18,145 nt of DNA, taken from assembly GCA_934591725.1 (NCBI GenBank), contig CAKTPR010000042.1, positions 1-18,145 of the forward strand, given 5' to 3'. The notes beneath the pieces were generated by a model, which was not told the origin of the DNA, ran no database searches, and worked only from the letters and a program-made list of their open reading frames with translations. Source of the stretch: an uncultured Oscillospiraceae bacterium (lineage in GTDB: Bacteria > Bacillota > Clostridia > Oscillospirales > Oscillospiraceae). The position numbers and the translations under genes are program-made. Positions 1-7,720 of the stretch are shown one piece after another (the stretch's first letter is position 1; each line of letters starts with the position of its first letter).

Positions 1-771
1 CGCGAGGCCGCAAGAAAGGCCAAGGAGTCCGTCCGCCGCAAGACAGGGCTTGAGAGCGGGCAGATGCCCGACAAGCTCCAGGACTGCAACGAGCGCGACC
101 CGTCGCTGTGCGAGATATACATCGTCGAGGGCGACAGCGCCGCGGGCTCCGCAATACAGGGGCGCGACTCGCGCTTCCAGGCGATACTTGCCATGTGGGG
201 CAAAATGCTCAACGTCGAGAAGGCGAGAGCCGATAAGATATACGGCAATGACAAGCTCTACCCGCTCATCGTCGCGCTCGGTGCGGGGATAGGCGACGAG
301 TTCAATATCGAAAAGCTCAGATATCACAAGATCATTATCATGGCCGATGCCGATGTTGACGGTTCACACATCCGCACGCTGCTGCTTACCTTCTTCTTCC
401 GCTATATGCGCCCGCTTATCGAGCACGGCTATGTCTACTCTGCGGTGCCGCCGCTCTATAAGCTCTCGCGCGGCAAGACCCAGCGCGTGGCATACTCAGA
501 CGAGCAGCGCGACAGGATAAGCGCCGAGATGCGTGAGGATAACCCGAACGCCAAGGTTGATATCAGCCGCTTCAAGGGCCTCGGCGAAATGGATCCGCAC
601 GAGCTGTGGGAGACGACGATGGATCCGCAGACGCGCTCACTTCGCCGCATCACGCTCAACGACGCGATACACGCAGATCAGGTCTTTACCGTGCTCATGG
701 GCGAGGACGTCGAGCCGCGCCGCGAGTGGATCGAGCAGAATGCAAAGTACGTGGTGAACCTCGACATATAA
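1..771 (+). CDS. gyrB: DNA gyrase subunit B, C-terminal part (5' end outside window)
   Basis: Open at the left edge in frame 1; 256 residues are visible, so roughly the N-terminal 60% (GHKL ATPase and transducer domains) lies upstream. GyrB is the ATPase and TOPRIM subunit of the A2B2 topoisomerase that introduces negative supercoils. Visible are the TOPRIM glutamate motif EGDSAAGS (window residues 43-50), the metal-binding DADVDGSH motif (Asp116, Asp118, Asp120) and the C-terminal RFKGLGEMDP motif that contacts GyrA. It ends in NLDI and TAA. The length after TOPRIM matches the short Gram-positive GyrB form without the roughly 165-aa insert of proteobacterial GyrB. gyrA follows after 64 bp, the classic Gram-positive order. 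GyrB rather than ParE is inferred from the partner gene, which is clearly GyrA. Confidence 0.97.
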   Translation, partial: REAARKAKESVRRKTGLESGQMPDKLQDCNERDPSLCEIYIVEGDSAAGSAIQGRDSRFQAILAMWGKMLNVEKARADKIYGNDKLYPLIVALGAGIGDEFNIEKLRYHKIIIMADADVDGSHIRTLLLTFFFRYMRPLIEHGYVYSAVPPLYKLSRGKTQRVAYSDEQRDRISAEMREDNPNAKVDISRFKGLGEMDPHELWETTMDPQTRSLRRITLNDAIHADQVFTVLMGEDVEPRREWIEQNAKYVVNLDI

Positions 772-804
772 AACAATTCAGCAATAAGCCGGATACTAAT
801 ACAG

Positions 805-818
805 GGAACTACGGTTCC
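805..818 (+). promoter_or_regulatory. Small C(UACG)G tetraloop hairpin before the gyrA ribosome binding site
   Basis: In the 64-bp gyrB-gyrA gap, GGAAC (805-809) pairs with GTTCC (814-818) around the loop TACG (810-813). This is a C(UNCG)G tetraloop, a class known for high stability. It ends 5 nt before the GGAG at 824-827 that serves gyrA. No T-run follows, so it is not an intrinsic terminator. It may be an RNA-processing or stability element between the two cistrons, which is inference. Confidence 0.45.
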
Positions 819-835
819 GAAACGGAGAATTTTTA

Positions 836-3355
<2,520 letters not shown>

Positions 3356-3385
3356 GCGACGGCGAACGTGTAAAGGAGAACCGGC

Positions 3386-3793
3386 GTGAATAAGGACAGA
3401 AAAAAGAAAAAACAGAATCCGCTCGGCGTCATTGCCGCGATAGTGATAGTCTTCCTTGCGGAGTTTGCGGATTCCGCCGATGGCATAGCGGCGCTGATAT
3501 TCATCGCGGTCATTGTTGGTATCGCGGTGCTGCTGGTGAAAAAGCTGAAGCCGAAGGCAGCAGCCACGGCACGTGAGAGCACCGAGCAGCCGCGCAGCGA
3601 GGGCAGGCACATAAGCTTTGTGCCGGAAATTCATCTCCACTCCGACGGCAGCGAGTGCGTGAACACCCTGCGCGGCAGGGAGAAATACTACGCGCAGCTT
3701 GACAGCTTCCTGAAAAACGGCATCATCGACCGCGACGAATACAAGTTCATGCGCGAGAGATACGCGAAAATGGACATCCCGGATGATCTTTGA
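3386..3793 (+). CDS. Small two-helix membrane protein with SHOCT-like C-terminus
   Basis: Starts at GTG 3386 with a strong AAAGGAG site at 3372-3378, seven bases upstream; 135 aa. A very basic N-terminus (six of the first nine residues are Lys/Arg) is followed by two hydrophobic segments at about 12-27 and 33-51, with Lys/Arg just after the second. A roughly 50-aa polar linker follows. The C-terminal helix pair (about 103-127, LDSFLKNGIIDRDEYKFMRE) resembles the SHOCT/short C-terminal domain pattern of leucine, glycine, acidic-tyrosine and arginine found at the ends of many bacterial proteins. Molecular function is unknown. It lies 30 bp after gyrA with no visible promoter or terminator and 3 bp before rnhA, so it is probably co-transcribed with both. 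SHOCT is my pattern reading, not a search result. Confidence 0.85.
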   Translation: MNKDRKKKKQNPLGVIAAIVIVFLAEFADSADGIAALIFIAVIVGIAVLLVKKLKPKAAATARESTEQPRSEGRHISFVPEIHLHSDGSECVNTLRGREKYYAQLDSFLKNGIIDRDEYKFMRERYAKMDIPDDL

Positions 3794-3796
3794 CGG

Positions 3797-4246
3797 ATGA
3801 AGACAGTTACAATTTACACCGATGGAGCTTGCAGCGGCAATCCAGGCCCCGGCGGGTGGGGGGCAATACTGCGCTATAACGGCGTTGAGAAGGAGCTTTC
3901 CGGCGGCGCTGCGCAGACGACAAACAACCGCATGGAGCTGACAGGCGTGATCTCCGCGCTCTCGGCGCTCAAGGAGAGCTGCGCTGTGGAGCTGTACTCG
4001 GATTCAAAATATGTCATTGACGCGCTTGAAAAGGGCTGGGCGCGCTCATGGCGCGCGCGCGGCTGGGTAAAGTCCGATAAAAAGCCCGCGCTCAACCCCG
4101 ACCTCTGGGCGCAGCTGCTCGAGCTGTGCGAAAAGCACGAGATGCACTACCACTGGGTAAAGGGACACGCCGACAACGAATACAACAACCGCTGCGACGC
4201 GCTTGCCGTGGAGCAGAGGGACAGATATGCAAGCGGAGCAAAATGA
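3797..4246 (+). CDS. rnhA: Ribonuclease HI
   Basis: Degrades the RNA strand of RNA:DNA hybrids (R-loops, lagging-strand primers, misinserted ribonucleotides). The 149-aa length is typical. All catalytic residues are present: Asp9 in IYTDGACSGNPGPGG, Glu47 in NNRMELTG, Asp69 in LYSDSKYV, Asp134 in NRCDALA, and the loop histidine His124 in WVKGHAD. The basic protrusion with tryptophans (WARSWRARGWVKS, about 81-93) marks it as the bacterial RNase HI type, related to the E. coli enzyme. The ATG lies 3 bp after the stop of the preceding gene and has only a weak SD, so translational coupling is likely. Its own stop overlaps the start of the next gene. Confidence 0.98.
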   Translation: MKTVTIYTDGACSGNPGPGGWGAILRYNGVEKELSGGAAQTTNNRMELTGVISALSALKESCAVELYSDSKYVIDALEKGWARSWRARGWVKSDKKPALNPDLWAQLLELCEKHEMHYHWVKGHADNEYNNRCDALAVEQRDRYASGAK

Positions 4247-6015
4247 AAAAGAACTATAACGACAAACCGATAAAGGTCTTTATATCCTACATCGCCGGGC
4301 AGAAGAAGCTCTTCGCGATAGACATGGTCTGCGCGGTGCTGGTATCGGTGATAGACCTTGTTTTCCCATACGTGTCAAGGCAGTCGATGAAGACGCTGCT
4401 GCCGCAGAACCTGTATAAGACCTTCTTTATCATCATGCTCATCATGGCGCTGGCCTATGTGCTCAAGGGCGTGCTGTACTATGTGATAACGGTCATCGGG
4501 CACAGGATGGGAGTGCTTGTCGAAGCGGATATGCGCAAGGACGTTTTCTCGCATATGCAGGATCTCTCGTGCAGCTTCTATGACAAGAACCGCACGGGCG
4601 CGCTGATAAGCCACATCACGAGCGACCTGTTCGAGGTGACGGAGCTTGCGCACCACGGCCCGGAAAACATACTGATCTGCGCGCTGACTATCCTCGGCGC
4701 ACTGGCGGTGATGTTCACGATGGAGTGGCGGCTTGCGCTGGTGCTGACGGTAATTCTGCCGCTCGGCCTGTGGTTCACGCTGTCGCAGCGCGGGAGCATG
4801 AGGCGGGCAAATGTCGAGGTCAAGCGCAAGACGGCGGAGATATATTCCGCCATCGAGAGCAGCATCTCCGGCATCCGCACGGCGAAGGCCTTTGCCAATG
4901 AAGATCAGGAGAACAATAAATTCGACAAGGCAAATGACCTGTTCCGCGGCGCGAAGGTGAACTACTACAAGGCAATGGGCATGTACATGAGTGGCATGGA
5001 GTTTACGACAAGCATCATGCAGGTCGCGATAGTCGCTTTCGGTGGGCTGCTCATCATGCGCGGCGAAATGAATTACATAGACCTCATCACCTTTACGCTC
5101 TATGTCTCCACGTTCATATCCCCGGTGAAGCGCCTTGTGCAGTTTTCGGAGACCTATATGCAGGGAGCGGCGGGCTTTGAACGCTTCCTTGAGGTCATGC
5201 GCACGGAGCCGACGGTGAAGGATAACCCGGACGCAAAGGTCTTGGGCAGCGTCCGCGGCGAGATAGAATACAGGGACGTGTGCTTCGACTACGGAAACGG
5301 CGTACCGGTGCTTGAGAATGTAAGCTTCCGAATCGAGCCGGGACACAGCCTTGCGGTGGTCGGCCCTTCGGGCGGCGGCAAGACGACGCTGTGCCAGCTG
5401 CTGCCGCGCTTCTACGACGTGTGCTCCGGCAGCGTAAGGGTCGACGGGACGGATGTGCGCGATGTGACGCAGGCGAGCCTGAGAAAGAACATCGGCATGA
5501 TACAGCAGGATGTGTTCATGTTCGCCGGGACGATACGCGAGAACATCCGCTACGGCCGGCCGGACGCGACGGACGAGGAGATCGTCGCCGCGGCGGTCAG
5601 AGCCGAGATACACAGCGAGATCATGGAGATGCCCGACGGCTACGATACCTATATCGGCGAGCGCGGAGTGATGCTCTCCGGCGGACAGAAGCAGCGCATA
5701 TCCATCGCCCGCGTTTTCCTCAAGAACCCGAAGATACTCATACTCGACGAAGCGACGAGCGCGCTCGACACCGTAACGGAACAGAGGATACAGAATGCCT
5801 TCGACAAGCTCAGCGAGGGGCGCACGACGATAATCATCGCGCACCGGCTCTCGACCGTGCGCAATGCCGACAGGATAGCCGTCATCGAGGACGAGCATAT
5901 CATCGAAATGGGCAGCCATGACGAGCTTATCGCGAAGAACGGAGCATACGCCGAGCTGTGCAGAGCACAGTCCTTGGATAAACATAGTGGGGGTAACGAC
6001 AATGCTGAACATTAA
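4243..6015 (+). CDS. ABC-type exporter half-transporter (TMD-NBD fusion, MsbA/LmrA-like)
   Basis: ATP-driven efflux half-transporter of 590 aa; it would act in the membrane as a homodimer, or a heterodimer with a partner encoded elsewhere. The start is ATG 4243, sharing ATGA with the rnhA stop and having GGAG at 4235-4238. A longer in-frame opening back to 4126 only reads rnhA in another frame. The N-terminal membrane domain (about 1-320, six helices) is followed by a complete nucleotide-binding domain: Walker A GPSGGGKTT (374-382, Lys380), Q-loop IQQDVF, signature LSGGQ (478-482), Walker B ILILDEAT (Asp502, catalytic Glu503) and switch His534 in AHRLST. All ATPase residues are intact. The substrate cannot be read from sequence; lipid or drug export is typical of the family. 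Confidence 0.95.
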   Translation: MKKNYNDKPIKVFISYIAGQKKLFAIDMVCAVLVSVIDLVFPYVSRQSMKTLLPQNLYKTFFIIMLIMALAYVLKGVLYYVITVIGHRMGVLVEADMRKDVFSHMQDLSCSFYDKNRTGALISHITSDLFEVTELAHHGPENILICALTILGALAVMFTMEWRLALVLTVILPLGLWFTLSQRGSMRRANVEVKRKTAEIYSAIESSISGIRTAKAFANEDQENNKFDKANDLFRGAKVNYYKAMGMYMSGMEFTTSIMQVAIVAFGGLLIMRGEMNYIDLITFTLYVSTFISPVKRLVQFSETYMQGAAGFERFLEVMRTEPTVKDNPDAKVLGSVRGEIEYRDVCFDYGNGVPVLENVSFRIEPGHSLAVVGPSGGGKTTLCQLLPRFYDVCSGSVRVDGTDVRDVTQASLRKNIGMIQQDVFMFAGTIRENIRYGRPDATDEEIVAAAVRAEIHSEIMEMPDGYDTYIGERGVMLSGGQKQRISIARVFLKNPKILILDEATSALDTVTEQRIQNAFDKLSEGRTTIIIAHRLSTVRNADRIAVIEDEHIIEMGSHDELIAKNGAYAELCRAQSLDKHSGGNDNAEH

Positions 6016-6574
6016 AAAGGGCGGACACAGAGACCTTGAGCGCTATTTTACCCTGATCGAGATGGACTTTGACAGCGAGGAGCTGCTGCCGAAGATCGCG
6101 ATCCACAAGGGCATGATGAACGGCTCGCTTGAGCTGCTGATCGCCTACGATGAGGACAGCGGCATGGACGCGGGCTACGCGCTCGTCGCGACGAAAAATC
6201 TCTACGGCTATGTGCTGCTGAAGTATCTGGCGGTCATGCCGTGGTGCCGCGGTCAGGGGCTGGGCATACAGATCATGCGCCTGATAAACAAGCGCTATGC
6301 CGACAAGCAGGGGATCATCGCGGAGCTGACGGAGTTTGAGGATCCGGATCCCGACAGGCTCAGAAAGCTGCGCAAGTTCTTCAACCGCTTCGGCTATGAG
6401 GAGATCGAGAGCGACTACACGATAAGCGGCGTAAAGGCGAATCTGCTTGTGAAGCAGATAAAGGGAAAGACCGACATAACGCCGGTGGCGCAGAGGATCA
6501 TTCCGGATTTCTATTCACGCTTTCTCACCGTGTTCACGATGGAGAAAATGCTGGATATAAAACCGGTGAAGTGA
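6002..6574 (+). CDS. GNAT-family N-acetyltransferase
   Basis: Probable acetyl-CoA-dependent N-acetyltransferase of 190 aa. The start chosen is ATG 6002, inside the last 14 bases of the ABC gene and preceded by GGGGGT at 5988-5993. The open frame extends further left, but that part is the ABC gene in another frame. The acetyl-CoA pyrophosphate-binding motif A is clear: YLAVMPWCRGQGLGIQIM, with R83-G-Q-G-L-G88 following the beta-strand ending at Pro80. An N-terminal alpha/beta segment and a C-terminal FFNRFGYEE element (127-134) also fit the GNAT fold. The acceptor substrate is unknown. The overlap implies coupling to the exporter, but a functional link, such as modifying the exported molecule, is only a guess. 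It is the last gene of the unit. Confidence 0.9.
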   Translation: MLNIKKGGHRDLERYFTLIEMDFDSEELLPKIAIHKGMMNGSLELLIAYDEDSGMDAGYALVATKNLYGYVLLKYLAVMPWCRGQGLGIQIMRLINKRYADKQGIIAELTEFEDPDPDRLRKLRKFFNRFGYEEIESDYTISGVKANLLVKQIKGKTDITPVAQRIIPDFYSRFLTVFTMEKMLDIKPVK

Positions 6575-6579
6575 AAACA

Positions 6580-6623
6580 GCAAACCTGCTTCTGTTTTGC
6601 ACGGAAGCAGGTTTTGCGTTTTT
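6580..6623 (+). terminator. Intrinsic terminator of the gyrBA-rnhA-ABC-GNAT unit
   Basis: GCAAACCTGCTTC (6580-6592) pairs with GAAGCAGGTTTTGC (6604-6617) with one bulged T, around an 11-nt loop. GTTTTT follows at 6618-6623. It begins 6 bases after the GNAT stop. A clear rho-independent terminator. Confidence 0.9.
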
Positions 6624-6663
6624 GATGGGGAGACGCGGGGGCGCGCCGTGGACTGGGCATTGC

Positions 6664-6887
6664 GGCGTTTTTGATATGGCTCTTTCGCGGTGACCAACTG
6701 CCGGTCGCTCCGCGGGGTGACTTTCTCGACGTGGAGAAAGTCACCAAAGACACGCACAGGGAGAGGGTGTTTCGACTCCCCCTCTCCCTGTGAACCCTCA
6801 CCCGCAACGACAGAAGTGGGATTGCGATCCCCCTTCTGGAACCCCCTGAGGTTGGTGCAATGCTTAACATTGCCGACAGACTTTTTT
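6664..6887 (+). repeat. Repeat unit, arm A (five hairpins ending in T6)
   Basis: Hairpins in order. H1: GCGGT 6687-6691 with AACTGC-side 6697-6701. H2: GTGACTTTCTC 6717-6727 with 6734-6744, 11 bp, loop GACGTG. H3: CACAGGGAGAGGG 6755-6767 with 6780-6792, 13 bp perfect. H4: 6811-6822 with 6827-6838, 12 positions with one T/C mismatch and a TGCG loop. H5: GCAATG 6857-6862 with CATTGC 6868-6873. A T6 run at 6882-6887 follows. The linker CTGCCGGTCGCTCCGCGG joins H1 to H2, and CAAAGA follows H2. Function is unknown. A rightward transcript escaping the terminator at 6623 would carry this arm in sense. Confidence 0.75.
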
Positions 6888-6906
6888 GCAAAAATAAACT
6901 TGGTAC

Positions 6907-7138
6907 AAAAAACGACGCTGGTTAGCCGAAGCTTTGCCATCCTTGGAAGGAATCGAAGGGAAACCGCGCACGGTCTCTCTTCGGCGGTTCAAGGGTGGGG
7001 ATTCAAAAGGGGCGGGGAAAACGCAATCCCCGCCCCTTTTGTGATTCTTTGCATACTTTCTGTTCATACAGAAAGTATGCCCACGGAGTGACCGGCAGTG
7101 AAACACTGCGAAAAGGCCACATAAGAAAACAAATGTCA
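6907..7138 (-). repeat. Repeat unit, arm B (same hairpin order on the minus strand)
   Basis: Read on the minus strand. H1: 7109-7104 with 7100-7095 (6 bp, 3-nt loop). The linker CTGCCGGTCACTCCGTGG is the arm A linker with two changes. H2: 7080-7069 with 7062-7051, 12 bp perfect. AAAGA follows. H3: AAAAGGGGCGGGGA as 7040-7027 pairing with 7018-7005, 14 bp perfect. H4: 6983-6971 with 6966-6954, 13 positions with one mismatch at the same place as in arm A, one wobble and again a TGCG loop. H5 is weaker, a short AGC/GCT stem with a TTCG loop. A T6 run follows (6912-6907). The stem bases are largely different from arm A but the pairing is preserved. Confidence 0.75.
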
Positions 7139-7149
7139 AGGGTGCGGCC
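7111..7149 (-). terminator. Possible weak terminator of the 49-aa minus-strand gene
   Basis: Just past the minus-strand TAA (7151-7153), GGCCGCA (7149-7143) can pair with TGTGGCC (7121-7115), including one wobble. It is followed by TTTT at 7114-7111. The 21-nt loop makes it weak. It overlaps the outer edge of repeat arm B, which contains stronger hairpins further on. Confidence 0.35.
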
Positions 7150-7150
7150 C

Positions 7151-7300
7151 TTAGTCAGTGTCGTCCTCCTGCGAAATGTAAATTTCCTCAGTCTTTTGCT
7201 GTGCGGCAATAAGAATTTTTGCAGCGAGCGAATCCGCATCGATGTGTTCGAGTGCGTCGGTTATGGCGTTAAACAGGGTCAGGTACATTTTCTTATACAT
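7151..7300 (-). CDS. Small conserved-type acidic helical protein (49 aa), function unknown
   Basis: Starts at ATG 7300 (minus strand) with AGAGGAGC about eight bases upstream, and a consensus promoter lies behind it. The reading frame runs 45 bases further upstream to another ATG, but that one falls at the promoter -10 and has no SD. The protein begins MYKKMYLTLFNAITDALEHI and continues as one or two amphipathic helices to an acidic end (SQEDDTD). It has no signal peptide or membrane segment. From memory it resembles very short hypothetical proteins of gut clostridia with an LFNA(I/V)TDALE helix; no function is known to me. It is divergent from an RHH protein gene, which may regulate it. Confidence 0.72.
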   Translation of the reverse strand: MYKKMYLTLFNAITDALEHIDADSLAAKILIAAQQKTEEIYISQEDDTD

Positions 7301-7313
7301 AGTAAAGCTCCTC

Positions 7314-7381
7314 TGTACACAAATTATGATTGCAAACATGTACATTATATATCAACCTTGTTGCAATTACAATAGAGTACA
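7314..7381. promoter_or_regulatory. Candidate operator region: three (T/A)GTACA sites and an ATTGCAA inverted pair
   Basis: The 96-bp divergent intergenic region holds TGTACA at 7314-7319, TGTACA at 7339-7344 (inside the 8-bp palindrome ATGTACAT, 7338-7345) and AGTACA at 7376-7381. The first and third are part of an 8-base direct repeat, GTACACAA. ATTGCAA (7329-7335) and TTGCAAT (7361-7367) form an inverted pair flanking the leftward -10 and touching its -35. The position suits autoregulation by the adjacent RHH protein. This is inference; short palindromes are common in AT-rich DNA. No good rightward promoter was found here. Confidence 0.4.
7344..7372 (-). promoter_or_regulatory. Sigma-A promoter for the 49-aa minus-strand gene
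   Basis: On the minus strand, -35 TTGTAA (7372-7367), a 17-bp spacer and -10 TATAAT (7349-7344). The predicted start near 7337 gives a leader of about 37 nt containing the SD. Confidence 0.7.
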
Positions 7382-7396
7382 CAAGGGGGCGATAGT

Positions 7397-7573
7397 GTGG
7401 AAGGCTTTAAGATCGATACAAAAGACGAAAAAATCTCATCTATCAGCAGAACGATAAGAATGAAAACAGAGACCTTTGATAAGATAAATGAGATCAACAT
7501 GAAAACAGGCGTGTCCTTCAACAAAATCGTCAATCAATGTATAGAATATGCGTTGAAGAATTACGAAGAGTGA
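7397..7573 (+). CDS. Small ribbon-helix-helix DNA-binding protein (58 aa)
   Basis: GTG start at 7397 with GGGGG at 7385-7389, seven bases upstream; TGA at 7571-7573. It is short and GTG-started, so easily missed by automatic calling. Residues 14-25 (SSISRTIRMKTE) form the basic beta-strand typical of Arc/CopG/MetJ-type RHH proteins. Helix A follows (TFDKINEINMKTG, 26-38), then the GVSFNKIVNQ turn and helix B (40-55) ending in YALKNYEE. Proteins of this class bind DNA as dimers through the paired strands and usually act as repressors or antitoxins. The divergent 49-aa gene and the GTAC-containing intergenic region are the natural targets. A strong terminator follows directly. Regulation of the downstream MATE gene is possible but not shown. 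Confidence 0.85.
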   Translation: MEGFKIDTKDEKISSISRTIRMKTETFDKINEINMKTGVSFNKIVNQCIEYALKNYEE

Positions 7574-7581
7574 TTTGCCAG

Positions 7582-7615
7582 AGTGCCGAGGAAAAGTTTT
7601 TCCCCGGCACTTTTT
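7582..7615 (+). terminator. Intrinsic terminator after the RHH gene
   Basis: AGTGCCG (7582-7588) pairs with CGGCACT (7605-7611). An inner GGAAAA/TTTTCC stem is separated from it by an A/C mismatch, and TTTTT runs from 7611 to 7615. It begins 9 bases after the RHH stop and separates that gene from the MATE promoter at 7621. Confidence 0.88.
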
Positions 7616-7620
7616 CTCCT

Positions 7621-7649
7621 TTGACATTTCGGATAAGCAATGCTATCTT
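7621..7649 (+). promoter_or_regulatory. Sigma-A promoter of the MATE gene
   Basis: Perfect -35 TTGACA (7621-7626), 17-bp spacer, -10 TATCTT (7644-7649) with an extended TGC immediately before it (7641-7643). The predicted start near 7656 gives a leader of about 65 nt. The leader includes a 10-codon open frame at 7668-7700 (MKRFQEASYK) that lacks a well-spaced SD. Confidence 0.8.
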
Positions 7650-7720
7650 ATCTGAGTCGAGTAAAGGATGAAACGGTTTCAAGAGGCATCGTACAAGTGA
7701 AAGCGCGGGGGAGAAGTCCT

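Larger units (their letters stand above)
6664..7138. repeat. Tail-to-tail pair of diverged hairpin-rich repeat units (about 475 bp)
   Basis: Reading rightward from about 6664 and leftward from about 7138 gives two alignable sequences that converge near 6897. They share near-identical linkers, such as CTGCCGGTC(G/A)CTCCG(C/T)GG. The hairpins occur in the same order in both arms but with different stem bases that still pair. Several overlapping short ORFs run through here on both strands. They have no credible SD and simply read through the stems, so no protein is called. The region lies between the convergent ends of the GNAT gene and the 49-aa minus-strand gene. No transposase, obvious target-site duplication or coding capacity is visible. 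It could be an intergenic mobile repeat, a structured RNA pair or an elaborate bidirectional terminator. Confidence 0.8.

Noticed and set aside
4126..4242. Longer N-terminus for the ABC exporter
   Set aside because: The added 39 residues are rnhA read in another frame. ATG 4243 overlaps the rnhA stop and has its own SD.
5918..6001. Longer N-terminus for the GNAT protein
   Set aside because: The added residues are the ABC gene end in another frame. ATG 6002 with GGGGGT upstream matches the family start.
6717..7080. CRISPR array
   Set aside because: The hairpins are not direct repeats with regular spacers. They form an inverted pair of units, and no cas genes are present.
6511..7239. Several 70-140 codon frames on both strands in the repeat region
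   Set aside because: They overlap each other, read through perfect hairpin stems, lack SD sequences and have Arg/Ser/Pro-rich compositions. The region is better explained by the inverted structured repeat.
7151..7573. Toxin-antitoxin pair
   Set aside because: RHH proteins are often antitoxins, but the partner is divergent rather than co-transcribed and has no toxin-family features.
7640..7720. Upstream ATG start for the MATE gene
   Set aside because: ATG 7640 lies between the -35 and -10 of a near-consensus promoter, so it precedes the transcript. The GTG at 7721 has a strong SD and gives the normal N-terminus.
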